Notes: generated from the sequence alone by a model not told the origin. Numbered from the stretch's first letter, positions 36,959-46,918 are shown. The stretch is 64,000 nucleotides of DNA from Streptomyces sp. DI166 (GCF_900091315.1 NZ_FLSP01000004.1:1-64000), one strand, 5' to 3'. Made by a program: numbers and translations.

Positions 36959-36999
36959 TCCGGGCGAACGGCGGGCGAATTCTGGCGAGTTCGCCCGCC
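36959..36999. promoter_or_regulatory. Candidate PHO box / dyad upstream of phoD
   Basis: Three consecutive 11-bp units (36959-36969, 36970-36980, 36981-36991) read on the - strand as GTTCGCCCGGA, ATTCGCCCGCC and a degenerate AACTCGCCAGA. They are close to the Streptomyces PhoP direct-repeat consensus GTTCACCC. A forward GTTCGCCCGCC at 36989-36999 makes a dyad with 36970-36979, so a terminator hairpin for the upstream gene is also possible. Confidence 0.5.
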
Positions 37000-37018
37000 T
37001 CTGGCGTGTACCTGCCAG

Positions 37019-37024
37019 TAGCCT
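37019..37024 (+). promoter_or_regulatory. -10 box (TAGCCT) of phoD, leaderless
   Basis: TAGCCT ends 8 nt before GTG 37033 with no Shine-Dalgarno between, so the transcript should begin at or beside the GTG. Confidence 0.5.
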
Positions 37025-37032
37025 GACGGACT

Positions 37033-38691
37033 GTGACCAGTCGATACAGACCATTCGAGTCGCTCAACCCGCCTTCCCCACGCCGCCGTACGGTCGTCAA
37101 GGCCGCGGCGGCCACCGCTGTCCTGGCCGGAACCCTGGCCGCGACGGCACCCGCCCGGGCCGCCACCGCCCCCGCCTTCCTGCACGGCGTCGCCTCCGGC
37201 GACCCGCTGCCCGACGGCGTCCTGCTGTGGACCCGCGTCACCCCCACCCCCGAGGCGACCCCCGGTTCCGGGCTCGGCCCGGACACCGAGGTGAGCTGGA
37301 CCGTCGCCACCGACAGGGCGTTCAACCACGTCGTCGCGCGCGGCTCCACCATCGCCACGGCCGCCTCCGACCACACGGTCAAGGCGGACATCCGCGGCCT
37401 CGCCCCCGCCACCGACTACTGGTTCCGCTTCTCGGCCGGCGGCACCACCACCCCGCCGGCGCGCACCCGCACCGCGCCGGCGACCGACGCGGCCGTCGCG
37501 GGCCTGCGCTTCGGCGTGGTCTCCTGCGCCAACTGGGAGGCCGGCTACTTCTCCCCGTACCGCCATCTCGCCGCCCGCGGCGACCTGGACGCCTGGCTGC
37601 ACCTGGGCGACTACATCTACGAGTACGGCAGCGGCCAGTACGCCAACCGCGACACGGTCGTACGGCCGCACGCCCCCGCGCACGAGATCCTCACCCTCGC
37701 CGACTACCGCACCCGGCACGGCCGCTACAAGACCGACCCCGACCTCCAGGCGCTGCACTCGACCGCGCCCTGCGTGGCGATCTGGGACGACCACGAGATC
37801 GCCAACGACGCCTGGTCCGGCGGCGCCGAGAACCACACCGAGGGCGCCGAGGGCGCGTACGCCGCGCGTCAGGCGGCCGCGAAGCAGGCGTACTTCGAGT
37901 GGATGCCGGTACGCCCGGCGGTGGCCGGCACCACCTACCGCAGGCTGCGCTTCGGCAAGCTCGTCGACCTCTCCCTGCTGGACCTGCGCTCCTTCCGCTC
38001 CCAGCAGGTGGGCATCGGCAACGGCGACGTGGACGACCCGGACCGCACGCTCACCGGGCGCGCCCAGCTGGACTGGCTGAAGGCGGGCCTGAAGTCCTCC
38101 GACGCCACCTGGCGGCTGGTTGGGAACCCGGTGATGATGGCGCCGTTCGCCATCGGCTCGCTCTCCGCCGAGCTGCTCAGGCCGCTCGCCGAGCTGCTGG
38201 GGCTGCCGAAGGAGGGCCTGGCCGTCAACACCGACCAGTGGGACGGCTACACCGACGACCGCCGTGAACTCCTGGCCCACCTGCGCTCGAACGCCATCCG
38301 CAACACGGTCTTCCTGACCGGCGACATCCACATGGCGTGGGCCAACGACATACCGGTGAACGCCGGAACGTATCCGCTGTCCGCCTCGGCCGCCACGGAG
38401 TTCGTGGTGACCTCGGTCAGCTCGGACAACCTCGACGACATCGTGAAGGTCCCCGAGGGCACGGTCTCCGCGCTCGCCTCGCCGCTCATCAGGGCCGCCA
38501 ACCGGCATGTCCACTGGGTCGACACCGACCGGCACGGCTTCGGCGTCCTGGACATCACCGCCGCCCGCGCGCAGATGGACTACTACGTGGTGTCCGACCG
38601 CACCAGGCCCGACGCGACGGCGTCCTGGGCCCGCTCGTACCGCACCCGCAGCGGCACGCAGAAGGTCGAGCGGACGTACGACCCCGTGTAA
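37033..38691 (+). CDS. phoD: Secreted alkaline phosphatase/phosphodiesterase PhoD
   Basis: 552 aa. A Tat signal peptide ([16 protein letters not shown], then an Ala-rich stretch ending ARA-A) precedes an Fn3-like N-terminal PhoD domain and the metallophosphatase core. Metal-site motifs are [33 protein letters not shown] and [12 protein letters not shown]. It releases phosphate from phosphodiesters and teichoic acids outside the cell. The S. coelicolor orthologue is under PhoP control, which agrees with the upstream repeat units. No lipobox is seen. Confidence 0.92.
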   Translation: MTSRYRPFESLNPPSPRRRTVVKAAAATAVLAGTLAATAPARAATAPAFLHGVASGDPLPDGVLLWTRVTPTPEATPGSGLGPDTEVSWTVATDRAFNHVVARGSTIATAASDHTVKADIRGLAPATDYWFRFSAGGTTTPPARTRTAPATDAAVAGLRFGVVSCANWEAGYFSPYRHLAARGDLDAWLHLGDYIYEYGSGQYANRDTVVRPHAPAHEILTLADYRTRHGRYKTDPDLQALHSTAPCVAIWDDHEIANDAWSGGAENHTEGAEGAYAARQAAAKQAYFEWMPVRPAVAGTTYRRLRFGKLVDLSLLDLRSFRSQQVGIGNGDVDDPDRTLTGRAQLDWLKAGLKSSDATWRLVGNPVMMAPFAIGSLSAELLRPLAELLGLPKEGLAVNTDQWDGYTDDRRELLAHLRSNAIRNTVFLTGDIHMAWANDIPVNAGTYPLSASAATEFVVTSVSSDNLDDIVKVPEGTVSALASPLIRAANRHVHWVDTDRHGFGVLDITAARAQMDYYVVSDRTRPDATASWARSYRTRSGTQKVERTYDPV

Positions 38692-38721
38692 AACCCCTGT
38701 TTCGAAGACGAGTTCCAGCCA

Positions 38722-38771
38722 CCGGCGGGTGACGCGCACCGGGTTCCGATTCCGGGCGTGTCACCCGCCGG
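38722..38771 (+). terminator. Terminator after phoD
   Basis: A perfect 12-bp inverted repeat (38722-38733 with 38760-38771) encloses a 26-nt GC-rich loop and is followed by GAGCTTTT, a short T-run. Confidence 0.75.
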
Positions 38772-38923
38772 AGCTTTTCATTCACCCGGTTTGTTCGGGA
38801 TCCAACGATCTCGCGATTGGCCGAATCGTTTCTCTTCAGGATTGAACATGTACACGTAATCTCCGGGCGGCGGCCAGGAAGACCCCTGTGCCGTCCTCCC
38901 CAACGCAGCAGCCAGGAGTCAGC

Positions 38924-39913
38924 ATGCGTGCGCTCGCCCGGATCTCCCCCACTTCGCGCAGACGCCTCGCCGGAACGGCGATGGTGGCCGGAACCCTGTT
39001 GTTCTCCCCCCTGTCCGCCCCCACCTCGGTCGCGGCGGCCCCGGCTCCGACCGCCGACTGCGCGCAGGAGGACTCCGGCCACTCCGCGGCCCGCGAGGCC
39101 CGCCCCGGCCCCGGCGCCCCGGTCGCCGAGCCCAACGAGATCAGCGCCGCCAAGGCGAAGGCCATGGACGCGGACCTGCGCACCAGGCTCGACAAGCTGC
39201 CCGCCAAGGGCAACCGCAGCCTCGCCGCCGCAGCCTCGACGACGATCCCGGTGTACTTCCACGTCATCCACGACGGCGACACCGGAAAGCTCAGCTCCTC
39301 CGACATCAACGCCCAGCTGAACGTCCTGAACGCCGCGTACGCGGGCCAGGGCACCGGGAACACCGACTCCGGCTTCCAGTTCGCGCTGGCGGGCACCGAC
39401 TACACCGACAACGCCGCCTGGTACAACGTCGGTTACGGCTCCTCGGCGGAGAAGGCGATGAAGTCCGCGCTGCGCAAGGGCGGCGCGGGCGCGCTGAACA
39501 TCTACACCGCCAACATCGGCGACGGACTGCTCGGCTGGGCTACCTTCCCCAGCTCCTACAAGTCCAGCCCGTCCATGGACGGCGTCGTCCTGCTCGACGA
39601 GTCCCTGCCGGGCGGCTCGGCCGCCAACTACAACCAGGGCGACACCGGCACCCACGAGGTGGGCCACTGGATGGGGCTCTACCACACCTTCCAGGGCGGC
39701 TGTAACGGCAAGGGCGACTACGTCGACGACACCGCGGCCGAGGCCAGCCCCGCCTACGAGTGCCCCGAGGGCCGGGACACCTGCACCCGCAAGGCGGGCG
39801 CCGACCCGATCCACAACTTCATGGACTACACCTACGACGCCTGCATGTACCAGTTCACCGGGGGCCAGGTGACGCGCATGCAGCAGCACTGGGCCGCCTA
39901 CCGCGCGGGCTGA
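38924..39913 (+). CDS. Secreted zinc metalloprotease, M43 (pappalysin-like)
   Basis: 329 aa. A Sec-type signal peptide (positive n-region, hydrophobic [15 protein letters not shown], then Ala-rich) and a pro-region of about 70 residues lead to the catalytic domain. [14 protein letters not shown] is the extended HExxHxxGxxH zinc motif of metzincins, and [12 protein letters not shown] gives the Met-turn. Paired Cys in the C-terminal half suit an exported enzyme. ATG 38924 has AGGAG 5 nt upstream. Its 3' end overlaps the convergent hydrolase gene by 16 bp. The 230-bp gap before it holds the phoD terminator and a possible -10 (TAATCT, 38857-38862). Confidence 0.92.
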   Translation: MRALARISPTSRRRLAGTAMVAGTLLFSPLSAPTSVAAAPAPTADCAQEDSGHSAAREARPGPGAPVAEPNEISAAKAKAMDADLRTRLDKLPAKGNRSLAAAASTTIPVYFHVIHDGDTGKLSSSDINAQLNVLNAAYAGQGTGNTDSGFQFALAGTDYTDNAAWYNVGYGSSAEKAMKSALRKGGAGALNIYTANIGDGLLGWATFPSSYKSSPSMDGVVLLDESLPGGSAANYNQGDTGTHEVGHWMGLYHTFQGGCNGKGDYVDDTAAEASPAYECPEGRDTCTRKAGADPIHNFMDYTYDACMYQFTGGQVTRMQQHWAAYRAG

Positions 39914-40503
39914 ACCCCCGGCGGCGAGTCCTGCGCCAGCGAGTCGAGGAAGCCGAGCGCCACCCGCCAGGTGGCCTCGGCCGCCTCGGCGTCGTAGTCC
40001 GGCAGGCCGGGGTCGGTGTAGAGGTGACCGGCCCCGGCGTAGCGGTAGATCTCCACATCGGCGCCCGCCCGGCCCATCTGCAAATACCAGGCGCTCAGCC
40101 AGTCGTCGGTCTCGAACGGGTCCGGCTCGGCGACGTGCAGTTGCACCGGCAGCTCGTCCACCGAGGCGTTCGGCGCGATGTCGGAGGTGCCGTGCAGGAG
40201 CAGCAGACCGCGCGCCTTCTCGTCGCCGAGGGCGAGGGTCTGCGCGATGGAGGCACCGAGCGAGAACCCGGCGTAGACCAGGCCGCGTTCGGAGTACGGG
40301 GCGGCGGCCAGGACGGCCCGCTTGAGGAGTTCGTCCTTGCCGATCTCCTCCTTGAAGGCCATGCCCTCCTCGACGGTGTCGAACGTCCGGCCCTCGAACA
40401 GGTCCGGCGTCCACACCTCGTGTCCGGCCTCGCGCAGCCGGTCCGCGGCCTGCCCCACCGCGGGGCGCGGGCCGTAGGTCGAGTGAAAGAGCACGATGTT
40501 CAT
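39898..40503 (-). CDS. Dienelactone hydrolase family protein (Ser nucleophile)
   Basis: 201 aa alpha/beta hydrolase. The nucleophile elbow reads [12 protein letters not shown], with Ser where classical dienelactone hydrolase has Cys. The acid is probably in HVAEPDPFE and the His in [17 protein letters not shown]. The substrate is unknown. ATG 40503. Its stop lies inside the 3' end of the M43 protease gene on the other strand. Confidence 0.85.
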   Translation of the reverse strand: MNIVLFHSTYGPRPAVGQAADRLREAGHEVWTPDLFEGRTFDTVEEGMAFKEEIGKDELLKRAVLAAAPYSERGLVYAGFSLGASIAQTLALGDEKARGLLLLHGTSDIAPNASVDELPVQLHVAEPDPFETDDWLSAWYLQMGRAGADVEIYRYAGAGHLYTDPGLPDYDAEAAEATWRVALGFLDSLAQDSPPGVQPAR

Positions 40504-40585
40504 GAGGCCATGGTGCCAGCCGGGTACGACAGTGACGTGGGCGGAGTCTCATCGCCCGGCATGTTCGTCACCCCCTCGGCGTGGT

Positions 40586-40591
40586 TACGTT
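40586..40591 (+). promoter_or_regulatory. -10 box (TACGTT) for MscS-like gene
   Basis: TACGTT ends 7 nt before ATG 40599. The nearby GAGGG is only 1 nt from the ATG and cannot serve as a ribosome site, so a leaderless start fits best. Confidence 0.45.
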
Positions 40592-40598
40592 CGAGGGC

Positions 40599-41711
40599 AT
40601 GGAGAACGTACTCCGCCCGCTGATCGTCATCGGCGGCTCGGTCCTGCTCACCCTGCTCATCGGGTGGGCCACCGACCGTCTGCTGAGCAAGGCCGACCGC
40701 ATGCGCTCCGAGACGCCCCTGTGGGGGCTGCTGCGCCGCGCCCGGATCCCGTACCAGCTGGTGCTGTGCGCGGCCCTGCTCAGAGGGTCCTACGACTCGG
40801 CGCGGGTGCTGGAGAAGCACCGCGTCGGCATCGGGCAGCTGCTGACGCTGGTGCTGATCGGGTCGGCGGCGTGGCTGGTGATCCGGATCGCGGCGGCGGT
40901 CGTGGAGACGACGTACACGCGCTACGCGCGCGGCAGCCGGGACGCGGCCCGGGTCCGCCGGGTGCGCACCCAGGTGACACTGATCACACGGGTCGTCGCG
41001 GCGGTGGTCGCGGTGGTGGCGATCGCGGCGATGCTGCTGACGTTCCCCGCGATGCGGGCCGCCGGTGCCTCACTGCTGGCCTCTGCGGGCATCCTCGGCA
41101 TCGTCGCGGGTGTGGCCGCGCAGTCGACGCTGAGCAATATGTTCGCGGGGCTCCAGATCGCCTTCGGCGACATGGTGCGCATCGGGGACACGGTCGTGGT
41201 GGACGGCGAGTGGGGCACGGTCGAGGAGATCACCCTGACCTTCCTGACCGTGCGGACCTGGGACGAGCGCCGGATCACCATGCCGGTGTCGTACTTCACC
41301 TCCAAGCCCTTCGAGAACTGGTCCCGGGGCGGTGCCCGGATGACCGGCGTCGTCTTCTGGCACCTGGACCACTCGGCCCCGCTGGACCTGATGCGCGAAC
41401 GGCTGCGGGACATCCTGCGCGAGTGCCCGGCCTGGGACGGACGGGCCTGCACCGTCGCGGTCACCGACGCCACGCCGTCGACCATCGAGGTCCGGGCGCT
41501 GGTGACGGCGAAGGACGCGGACGACCTGTGGACGGTACGGGTCACGGTCCGCGAGGAGATGGTCAAGTGGCTGGCGGCGGCCCACCCCTACGCCCTGCCC
41601 CGCGTCAACACCGCCGACGCCGTGCTCCCGCCCGGCGCGGTGCCCCCGACCCGTTCCCCGGACGGCGCCCAGCCGCGCCGCATCCACCACCCGCCGCGCT
41701 CGGGCCGCTGA
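40599..41711 (+). CDS. MscS family small-conductance mechanosensitive channel
   Basis: 370 aa. Three to five N-terminal helices precede the pore-lining helix ASAGILGIVAGVAAQSTLSNMFAG, followed by the beta domain GDMVRIGDTVVVDGEWGTVEEITLTFLT, which is the MscS signature. It ends in a Pro/Arg-rich cytosolic tail. It opens under membrane tension to relieve hypo-osmotic shock. A GTG at 40581 is an alternative start six codons upstream. Confidence 0.93.
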   Translation: MENVLRPLIVIGGSVLLTLLIGWATDRLLSKADRMRSETPLWGLLRRARIPYQLVLCAALLRGSYDSARVLEKHRVGIGQLLTLVLIGSAAWLVIRIAAAVVETTYTRYARGSRDAARVRRVRTQVTLITRVVAAVVAVVAIAAMLLTFPAMRAAGASLLASAGILGIVAGVAAQSTLSNMFAGLQIAFGDMVRIGDTVVVDGEWGTVEEITLTFLTVRTWDERRITMPVSYFTSKPFENWSRGGARMTGVVFWHLDHSAPLDLMRERLRDILRECPAWDGRACTVAVTDATPSTIEVRALVTAKDADDLWTVRVTVREEMVKWLAAAHPYALPRVNTADAVLPPGAVPPTRSPDGAQPRRIHHPPRSGR

Positions 41712-41712
41712 G

Positions 41713-41755
41713 GGCGCGGGGAGCCGCGGGGGGCGGCGGGGGGCGGCGGGGGCGC
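41713..41755. repeat. G-rich tandem repeat between convergent genes
   Basis: The 44-bp gap between the MscS gene and the antiporter gene is almost pure G with C, including two tandem GGGGGGCGGC units and further G-runs. It could form a G-quadruplex on the + strand. No classical terminator hairpin is present here. Confidence 0.6.
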
Positions 41756-43360
41756 TCACCGCAGGCTGCGCACGTCCAAGTGGCGCAGCACCCGGTCCAC
41801 GATCTCCGGATCGGCCCCGGGCTCGCTGCGCGCCGCCAGCACCTCGTGCCGGGCGGCGCTGAGCAGCTCCCGCTCGATGCCGCGGATCTGCTTGACCCTG
41901 CGGTGTGCCTCGCGGCGCTCCTCGTCCCCGATGTCCGGGGAGATCCGCAGCCCGATGTCGAAGGCCCGGCGCATCATGACCTCGGCCAGTTCCTCCGGGA
42001 GTTCCTCCACGGCCTCGATCTCCCGCAGCCGCCGCTTGGCGGCCTTGGCGGCCCGGGTGGCAAGCGCCTTCTCGAACTCCTTCTCGCGCGCGGTGTCCGC
42101 CCGCACCCCCAGCCGCTTCACCAGCCACGGCAGGGTCAGACCCTGGAGCACCAGGGTTCCCATGATCACCCCGAACGCGATGAAGACGATCTCGTCCCGG
42201 TCGGGGAAGGGCGACCCGTCGTCCACGGTCAGCGGGATCGCCAGGGCCAGCGCCACGGACGCCACGCCGCGCATCCCCGACCACCACATGACGACGGTCT
42301 CCCGCCAGGTCGTCGGGATGTCCTCGTCGTGGACCTTGCGGGCGTGCATCCGCTTGGTCAGCCAGGTCGCGGGCAGCAGCCACGCCAGCCGTACGAGGAT
42401 CACCACGGCCGTGACGGCCGCCGCCCAGCCGAGCATCTCGCCCCACCTGCCGGAGGCGGTGCGCACGGCGTTGTGCAGTTCGAGTCCGATCAGTCCGAAG
42501 GCCACACCGGTGACGAGGGTGTCGACGACGTCCCAGACCGTGTGTCCGGCGAGCCGGGTCATCACGTCGTCGGCGTCGGTGGCGTACTCGGCGAGGAACA
42601 GCGCGGTGGTCAGCACGGCCAGCACCCCGGACGCGTGCAGTTCCTCGGCCAGTACGTACGAGGCGTACGGGACCAGCAGGGTCAGGCCGATCTGGAGGGT
42701 GGGGTCGTCGAGCAGGTCCATCAGCCGGTTCGCGCCCCAGCCCAGGCCCAGCCCCACGACCAGGGCGAGCACGGCGGAGAGCACGAACTGCAGACCGGCC
42801 TCCCAGAAGGAGAACGAGCCGCTGACGACGGCCGCGATGGCCACGTGGTACAGCACGATCGCGGTGACGTCGTTGAACAGGCCCTCCCCCTCCAGGATCG
42901 ACACCAGCCGGCGCGGCAGGCCCAGCTGACCGGCGACCGCGGTGGCGGCCACCGGGTCGGGCGGCGCCACCAGGGCGCCGAGCGCGAAGGCGGCGGCGAT
43001 CGGCAGACCGGGGATGATCGCCTGCGCGACGGCGGCCACGGACAGCATGGTCACGAACACCAGCGCCACGGCCAGCAACAGGATGGGCCGCACATTGGCG
43101 GCGAACTGCCGCCACGAGGTCCGCCGCACCGCCGCGTACAGCAGGGGCGGCAGCAACAGCGGCAGGATCAGATCGGGCGGCACCTCGACATTGGGCACGA
43201 ACTCCAGCAGCGCCAGCACGATGCCGAGCAGCGTCATCAGCACCGGCGCCGGCAATCCGAACCGCGCGCCCACGGGGACGCTCACCACGGCCCCGAGCAA
43301 CAGCACGAACAACAGGGCCAACTGATCCACGGTCAGCGCTCCGGCGGGGTAGGCGGCCAC
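41756..43360 (-). CDS. Na+/H+ antiporter (CPA1/NhaP-type)
   Basis: 534 aa. About 12 helices with the CPA1 core motifs ALGALVAPPDPVAATAV and EGEGLFNDVTAIVLYHVA, where the ND pair binds the cation. A WWSGMRGVASVALALAIPL segment follows, then a charged cytosolic tail of about 120 residues that is probably helical and regulatory. It exchanges Na+ or K+ for H+. GTG 43360 has GGGGG about 7 nt upstream. Confidence 0.92.
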   Translation of the reverse strand: MAAYPAGALTVDQLALLFVLLLGAVVSVPVGARFGLPAPVLMTLLGIVLALLEFVPNVEVPPDLILPLLLPPLLYAAVRRTSWRQFAANVRPILLLAVALVFVTMLSVAAVAQAIIPGLPIAAAFALGALVAPPDPVAATAVAGQLGLPRRLVSILEGEGLFNDVTAIVLYHVAIAAVVSGSFSFWEAGLQFVLSAVLALVVGLGLGWGANRLMDLLDDPTLQIGLTLLVPYASYVLAEELHASGVLAVLTTALFLAEYATDADDVMTRLAGHTVWDVVDTLVTGVAFGLIGLELHNAVRTASGRWGEMLGWAAAVTAVVILVRLAWLLPATWLTKRMHARKVHDEDIPTTWRETVVMWWSGMRGVASVALALAIPLTVDDGSPFPDRDEIVFIAFGVIMGTLVLQGLTLPWLVKRLGVRADTAREKEFEKALATRAAKAAKRRLREIEAVEELPEELAEVMMRRAFDIGLRISPDIGDEERREAHRRVKQIRGIERELLSAARHEVLAARSEPGADPEIVDRVLRHLDVRSLR

Positions 43361-43418
43361 GGGACAACCCCCAAGCCTGCCACGCCCCGCCCCTGACCAG
43401 CGTGCTCGGCGCCGAGTG

Positions 43419-43889
43419 CTAGACCTCGCGCCGCATCGCCCGGTGCGGCATGCCCGCGTCCGCGAACTCCGGGCCGTACGCCACGTACCCGAGCCGCTCG
43501 TAGAAACCGAGGGCGTGGGTCTGGGCGTGCAGGTCCACCGCCGTCAGGCCACGCGCGCGTGCCGCGTCCTCGATGGCCCGCACCAGGGCGGCGCCGATGC
43601 CGAGGCCGCGCGCCGCCTTGGTCACCGCGAGCCGGCCCAGCGAGCCCACCGAGGGGTCGCCGTCGACCTTGGACGCGGCGGCCTCGCCGTACAGCAGGCG
43701 GCCCGCGCCGAGCGGCACCCCGTCCTCCCGGACGGCGAGCACATGCACCGCGACGGCGTCGTAGGCGTCGTACTCCAACTCCTCGGGCACGCCCTGCTCG
43801 CCGCAGAAGACCTCCCGGCGCACCGCGAAGCACGCCTCACGGTCAGCGGCCTCCTCGGCGACCCGCACCCTGTACGGCGCGGGGCTCAT
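43419..43889 (-). CDS. GNAT family N-acetyltransferase
   Basis: 156 aa. The acetyl-CoA pyrophosphate loop [18 protein letters not shown] and the C-terminal [23 protein letters not shown] are typical of the ElaA-like GNAT group, as is [15 protein letters not shown]. Its start overlaps the rluD stop (ATGA), so it is translationally coupled to rluD. The substrate is unknown. Confidence 0.9.
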   Translation of the reverse strand: MSPAPYRVRVAEEAADREACFAVRREVFCGEQGVPEELEYDAYDAVAVHVLAVREDGVPLGAGRLLYGEAAASKVDGDPSVGSLGRLAVTKAARGLGIGAALVRAIEDAARARGLTAVDLHAQTHALGFYERLGYVAYGPEFADAGMPHRAMRREV

Positions 43890-44830
43890 CCGTAGGTCTC
43901 CTCGCGCACCTGGTCCAGGGCCTGCTGGAGGTCGTCCGGGTAGTCGCAGGAGAACTCCACCCACTGCCCGTCCCCGGGGTGCTCGAAGCCGAGGCGCACC
44001 GCGTGCAGCCACTGCCGGGTGAGCTTCAGCCGCTTGGCGAGGGTGGGGTCGGCGCCGTAGGTGAGGTCACCGACGCAGGGGTGGCGGTGGGCGGACATGT
44101 GGACGCGGATCTGGTGGGTGCGCCCGGTCTCCAGCTTCACGTCCAGCAGCGAGGCCGCGCGGAACGCCTCGATGAGGTCGTAGTGGGTCACGGACGGCTT
44201 GCCGTCGGCGGTGACCGCCCACTTGTAGTCGTGGTTGGGGTGCCGTCCGATGGGCGCGTCGATGGTGCCGCTGGTCGGGTCCGGGTGGCCCTGGACCAGC
44301 GTGTGGTACCGCTTGTCGACCGTGCGCTCCTTGAACTGGCGCTTGAGCGACGTGTACGCGTACTCGGACTTGGCGACCACCATCAGGCCGGAGGTGCCCA
44401 CGTCGAGCCGGTGCACGATGCCCTGCCGCTCGGCGGCGCCGGACGTGGAGATCCGGTACCCGGCGGCGGCCAGCCCGCCGATGACGGTCGGCCCGGTCCA
44501 GCCCGGCGACGGGTGCGCGGCGACCCCGACCGGCTTGACGATCACGACCACGTCATCGTCGTCGTGCACGATCTCCATGCCCTCGACCGGCTCGGCGACC
44601 ACCCGCACCGGCGCGGGCGCCTGCGGCATCTCGACCTCCAGCCAGGCACCGCCGCGCACCCGCTCGGATTTGCCGACCACCGTGCCGTCGACCAGCACCT
44701 TGCCCGCCGCGGCGAGCTCCGCGGCCTTGGTACGGGAGAAGCCGAACATCCGGGAGATGGCGGCGTCGACGCGCTCGCCCTCCAGGCCGTCGGGCACGGG
44801 CAGGGTACGGATCTCGGGAATCGTGCTCAC
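43886..44830 (-). CDS. rluD: RluA-family 23S rRNA pseudouridine synthase
   Basis: 314 aa. An N-terminal S4 RNA-binding domain ([24 protein letters not shown]) is followed by the catalytic domain with the nucleophilic Asp in [17 protein letters not shown]. It probably modifies the helix-69 uridines of 23S rRNA, though the exact sites are inferred from RluD homology. It lies in the conserved lspA-rluD order. Confidence 0.93.
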   Translation of the reverse strand: MSTIPEIRTLPVPDGLEGERVDAAISRMFGFSRTKAAELAAAGKVLVDGTVVGKSERVRGGAWLEVEMPQAPAPVRVVAEPVEGMEIVHDDDDVVVIVKPVGVAAHPSPGWTGPTVIGGLAAAGYRISTSGAAERQGIVHRLDVGTSGLMVVAKSEYAYTSLKRQFKERTVDKRYHTLVQGHPDPTSGTIDAPIGRHPNHDYKWAVTADGKPSVTHYDLIEAFRAASLLDVKLETGRTHQIRVHMSAHRHPCVGDLTYGADPTLAKRLKLTRQWLHAVRLGFEHPGDGQWVEFSCDYPDDLQQALDQVREETYG

Positions 44831-44885
44831 CCGTCGAGTATGCCGGACGGGTGAGACAGTCCGGACCGCGCCCTGAGCGCCGGGC

Positions 44886-45488
44886 TCAGTCCTTGTGGAC
44901 GGTGCCGTCCGGGTCGAGCCCCTTGAACGACAGCAGCACGATCAGGATGCCGCCGCACACGATCGCCGAGTCCGCAAGGTTGAACACGGCGAAGTGCTTG
45001 GGCGCGATGAAGTCGACGACCGCGCCCTCGAAGACGCCCGGCGAGCGGAAGATCCGGTCGGTGAGGTTGCCCAGCGCACCGCCCAGCAGCAGGCCGAGGG
45101 CGATGGCCCAGGGCAGGCTGTAGAGCTTGCGGGCGAGCCGGGCGATCACCACGATCACGGCGGCGGCGATCACCGTGAAGATCACGGTGAAGGCCTCGCC
45201 GAAGCCGAAGGCGGCGCCCGCGTTGCGGATCGCCTCGAACTTCAGCCAGTCCCCGATGATCTCGATCGGCTCGTGGTGCTCCAGCTTCGCCACCACGATC
45301 ATCTTGCTGACCAGGTCGATCACGTAGGCGAAGGCCGCGACCGTGAACAGCACGGCGATCCGGCGCCTGCCCTTCGGGCGCGCCTGGTCGCCCTCCTGTC
45401 CCTGCGGACCGGATGACCGCTCCGGCTGCTCGGCCTCAGCCCCGTCCGGGGAATCCGGAGTACCGATGATGCGCTCCGCCTCTGCCAC
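44886..45488 (-). CDS. lspA: Lipoprotein signal peptidase (signal peptidase II)
   Basis: 200 aa with four helices. The two catalytic Asp are in [13 protein letters not shown] and [15 protein letters not shown], and [12 protein letters not shown] is the conserved AFG region. A hydrophilic, acidic N-terminal extension of about 42 residues precedes the first helix and is unusually long. It cleaves lipoprotein signal peptides after Lgt has acted. Confidence 0.95.
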   Translation of the reverse strand: MAEAERIIGTPDSPDGAEAEQPERSSGPQGQEGDQARPKGRRRIAVLFTVAAFAYVIDLVSKMIVVAKLEHHEPIEIIGDWLKFEAIRNAGAAFGFGEAFTVIFTVIAAAVIVVIARLARKLYSLPWAIALGLLLGGALGNLTDRIFRSPGVFEGAVVDFIAPKHFAVFNLADSAIVCGGILIVLLSFKGLDPDGTVHKD

Positions 45489-45548
45489 GTGAGTCCCTCA
45501 ACCTAGGTACTTGATGAGGACGAGGGTACGACACGCCCGACCGGGCCC

Positions 45549-46634
45549 TCAGTACCGGCGTTCCTGCTTCTGCTTGCACTCCACGCACAGCGTCGCGCGC
45601 GGGAAGGCCTGCATACGGGCCTTGCCGACGGGGTTGCCGCAGCTCTCGCAGAGCCCGTAGGTGCCCGCGTCCAGCCGCTCCAGGGCGCGCTCGGTCTGGG
45701 TGAGCATCTCCCGCGCGTTGGCGGCCAGCGCCAGCTCGTGCTCCCGCGTGATGTTCTTCGTGCCGGTGTCGGCCTGATCGTCCCCGGCGCCATCGCCGGA
45801 GTCCCGCATCAGACCGGCCAGGGACTGCTCGGAGGAGGTGATCTCCTCCCTGAGCCGCTCCCCCTCGGAGAGCAGCTCCGCGCGGGCCTCCTCGACCTCC
45901 TCGGGGGTCCAGGGGTCCTCACCGGGGCGTACGGGGAGCTCGCCCGGCTCCACCGCCGCGGCGACGCGCGCCTTGGGAACGGCGGTCTTGGCCGCCGTGG
46001 CCGTGCCAGGAGTCTTCTTCGCAACCACTGTCGTGGCTCCCGTCTGCTCCGCGGCCTCGGCCGCGCCCACCTTGGTCGTCTTGGTCGCGCTCTTCTTGGA
46101 GGTGCTCTTCTTGGCCGGGGCCTTCCCGGCCACCGCCTTCTTGCCGGCCGCACCGTCGGCCGCGGTCTTCTTCGCCGGCGTCCTCTTCGCCGGCGTCTTC
46201 TTCGCCGGCGTCTTCTTCGCCGCGGTCTTGTGCACGGCGGCCTCCTGCTCCGCGGTCTTCTGCGCGGCCGCGGACTTCGCCGCCGTCGTGGTCTTCTTCG
46301 CCGTGGTCTTCTTCGCCGTGGTCTGCTTCGCCGTGGTCTTCTTCGCCGTGGCCCTTTTGGCCGTGGCGGTCTTCTTCGCCGCGCTCTCTCCCGCCGCGGC
46401 CGACTTCGCCGCCGTCTTCGCGGCCTTCTTCGTCGTCTTCTTCGGCGCCGTCTCCTCCCCGGCCGCCCCGGCGGCATCCCCCCGCACGGTCTTCACCGGC
46501 TTCGCTTCCTTGGCTCGGCCCGCGGTCCCCGTGTGTGTGCTCTTCTTCGCGCTCGGATCCTTGGCCGCACCGCCCGTGGCCTTCGTGGACCTGCCGGACG
46601 CCGACTGCTGTACGGCGGTCTTCTTCGCCACCAT
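45549..46634 (-). CDS. TraR/DksA-type zinc-finger protein with histone-H1-like N-terminus
   Basis: 361 aa. The first 230 residues are Lys/Ala/Thr-rich, with dense repeats such as AKKTPAKKTPAKRTPAKK, resembling the C-terminal tails of histone H1. They should bind DNA non-specifically. A helical region then leads to the DksA zinc finger, where CESCGNPVG and CVECKQKQ supply four Cys. DksA proteins act in the secondary channel of RNA polymerase. The conserved Asp pair of the E. coli coiled-coil tip is not evident, so that role is unproven. ATG 46634 with AAGGGG upstream. The gene lies beside lspA and is divergent from ileS. Confidence 0.88.
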   Translation of the reverse strand: MVAKKTAVQQSASGRSTKATGGAAKDPSAKKSTHTGTAGRAKEAKPVKTVRGDAAGAAGEETAPKKTTKKAAKTAAKSAAAGESAAKKTATAKRATAKKTTAKQTTAKKTTAKKTTTAAKSAAAQKTAEQEAAVHKTAAKKTPAKKTPAKRTPAKKTAADGAAGKKAVAGKAPAKKSTSKKSATKTTKVGAAEAAEQTGATTVVAKKTPGTATAAKTAVPKARVAAAVEPGELPVRPGEDPWTPEEVEEARAELLSEGERLREEITSSEQSLAGLMRDSGDGAGDDQADTGTKNITREHELALAANAREMLTQTERALERLDAGTYGLCESCGNPVGKARMQAFPRATLCVECKQKQERRY

Positions 46635-46918
46635 GGCCGCGGCCCCTTCACATATTGTGATCTTGCTCGCGAATCGTGCTGGGACGATAAATCGACTTCA
46701 GTCCCGCGGCAATGGGGCACACCGCCCGATTCGCCCGCCTCGCGCATACCGCGTGGCCGATCTGCATCCGTTGTGCCCAGCTCCCCGCCGGGTAATCCGC
46801 GCCGGGGACCGTCCCAGAATGCGAACACCCGTGCAGCGCTGTTCGGGTCACCCGACCCGCCCCCGGCCCCCTCCTCGGGCCTCCCGTAAATCGGTCGGCC
46901 GCTGTCCCCGCGGCGCCG
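46635..46918. other. Intergenic region upstream of the DksA-type gene and ileS
   Basis: The leftward part must hold the promoter of the DksA-type gene; no convincing boxes were found. No ORF with a ribosome site, tRNA or strong hairpin is evident. With the T-box leader that follows, the two divergent genes are nearly 600 bp apart. Confidence 0.5.

Noticed and set aside
38775..38800. Second PHO-box-like stretch (ATTCACCCGGT) after phoD
   Set aside because: Only one good unit; the adjacent unit is poor, so no direct-repeat array.
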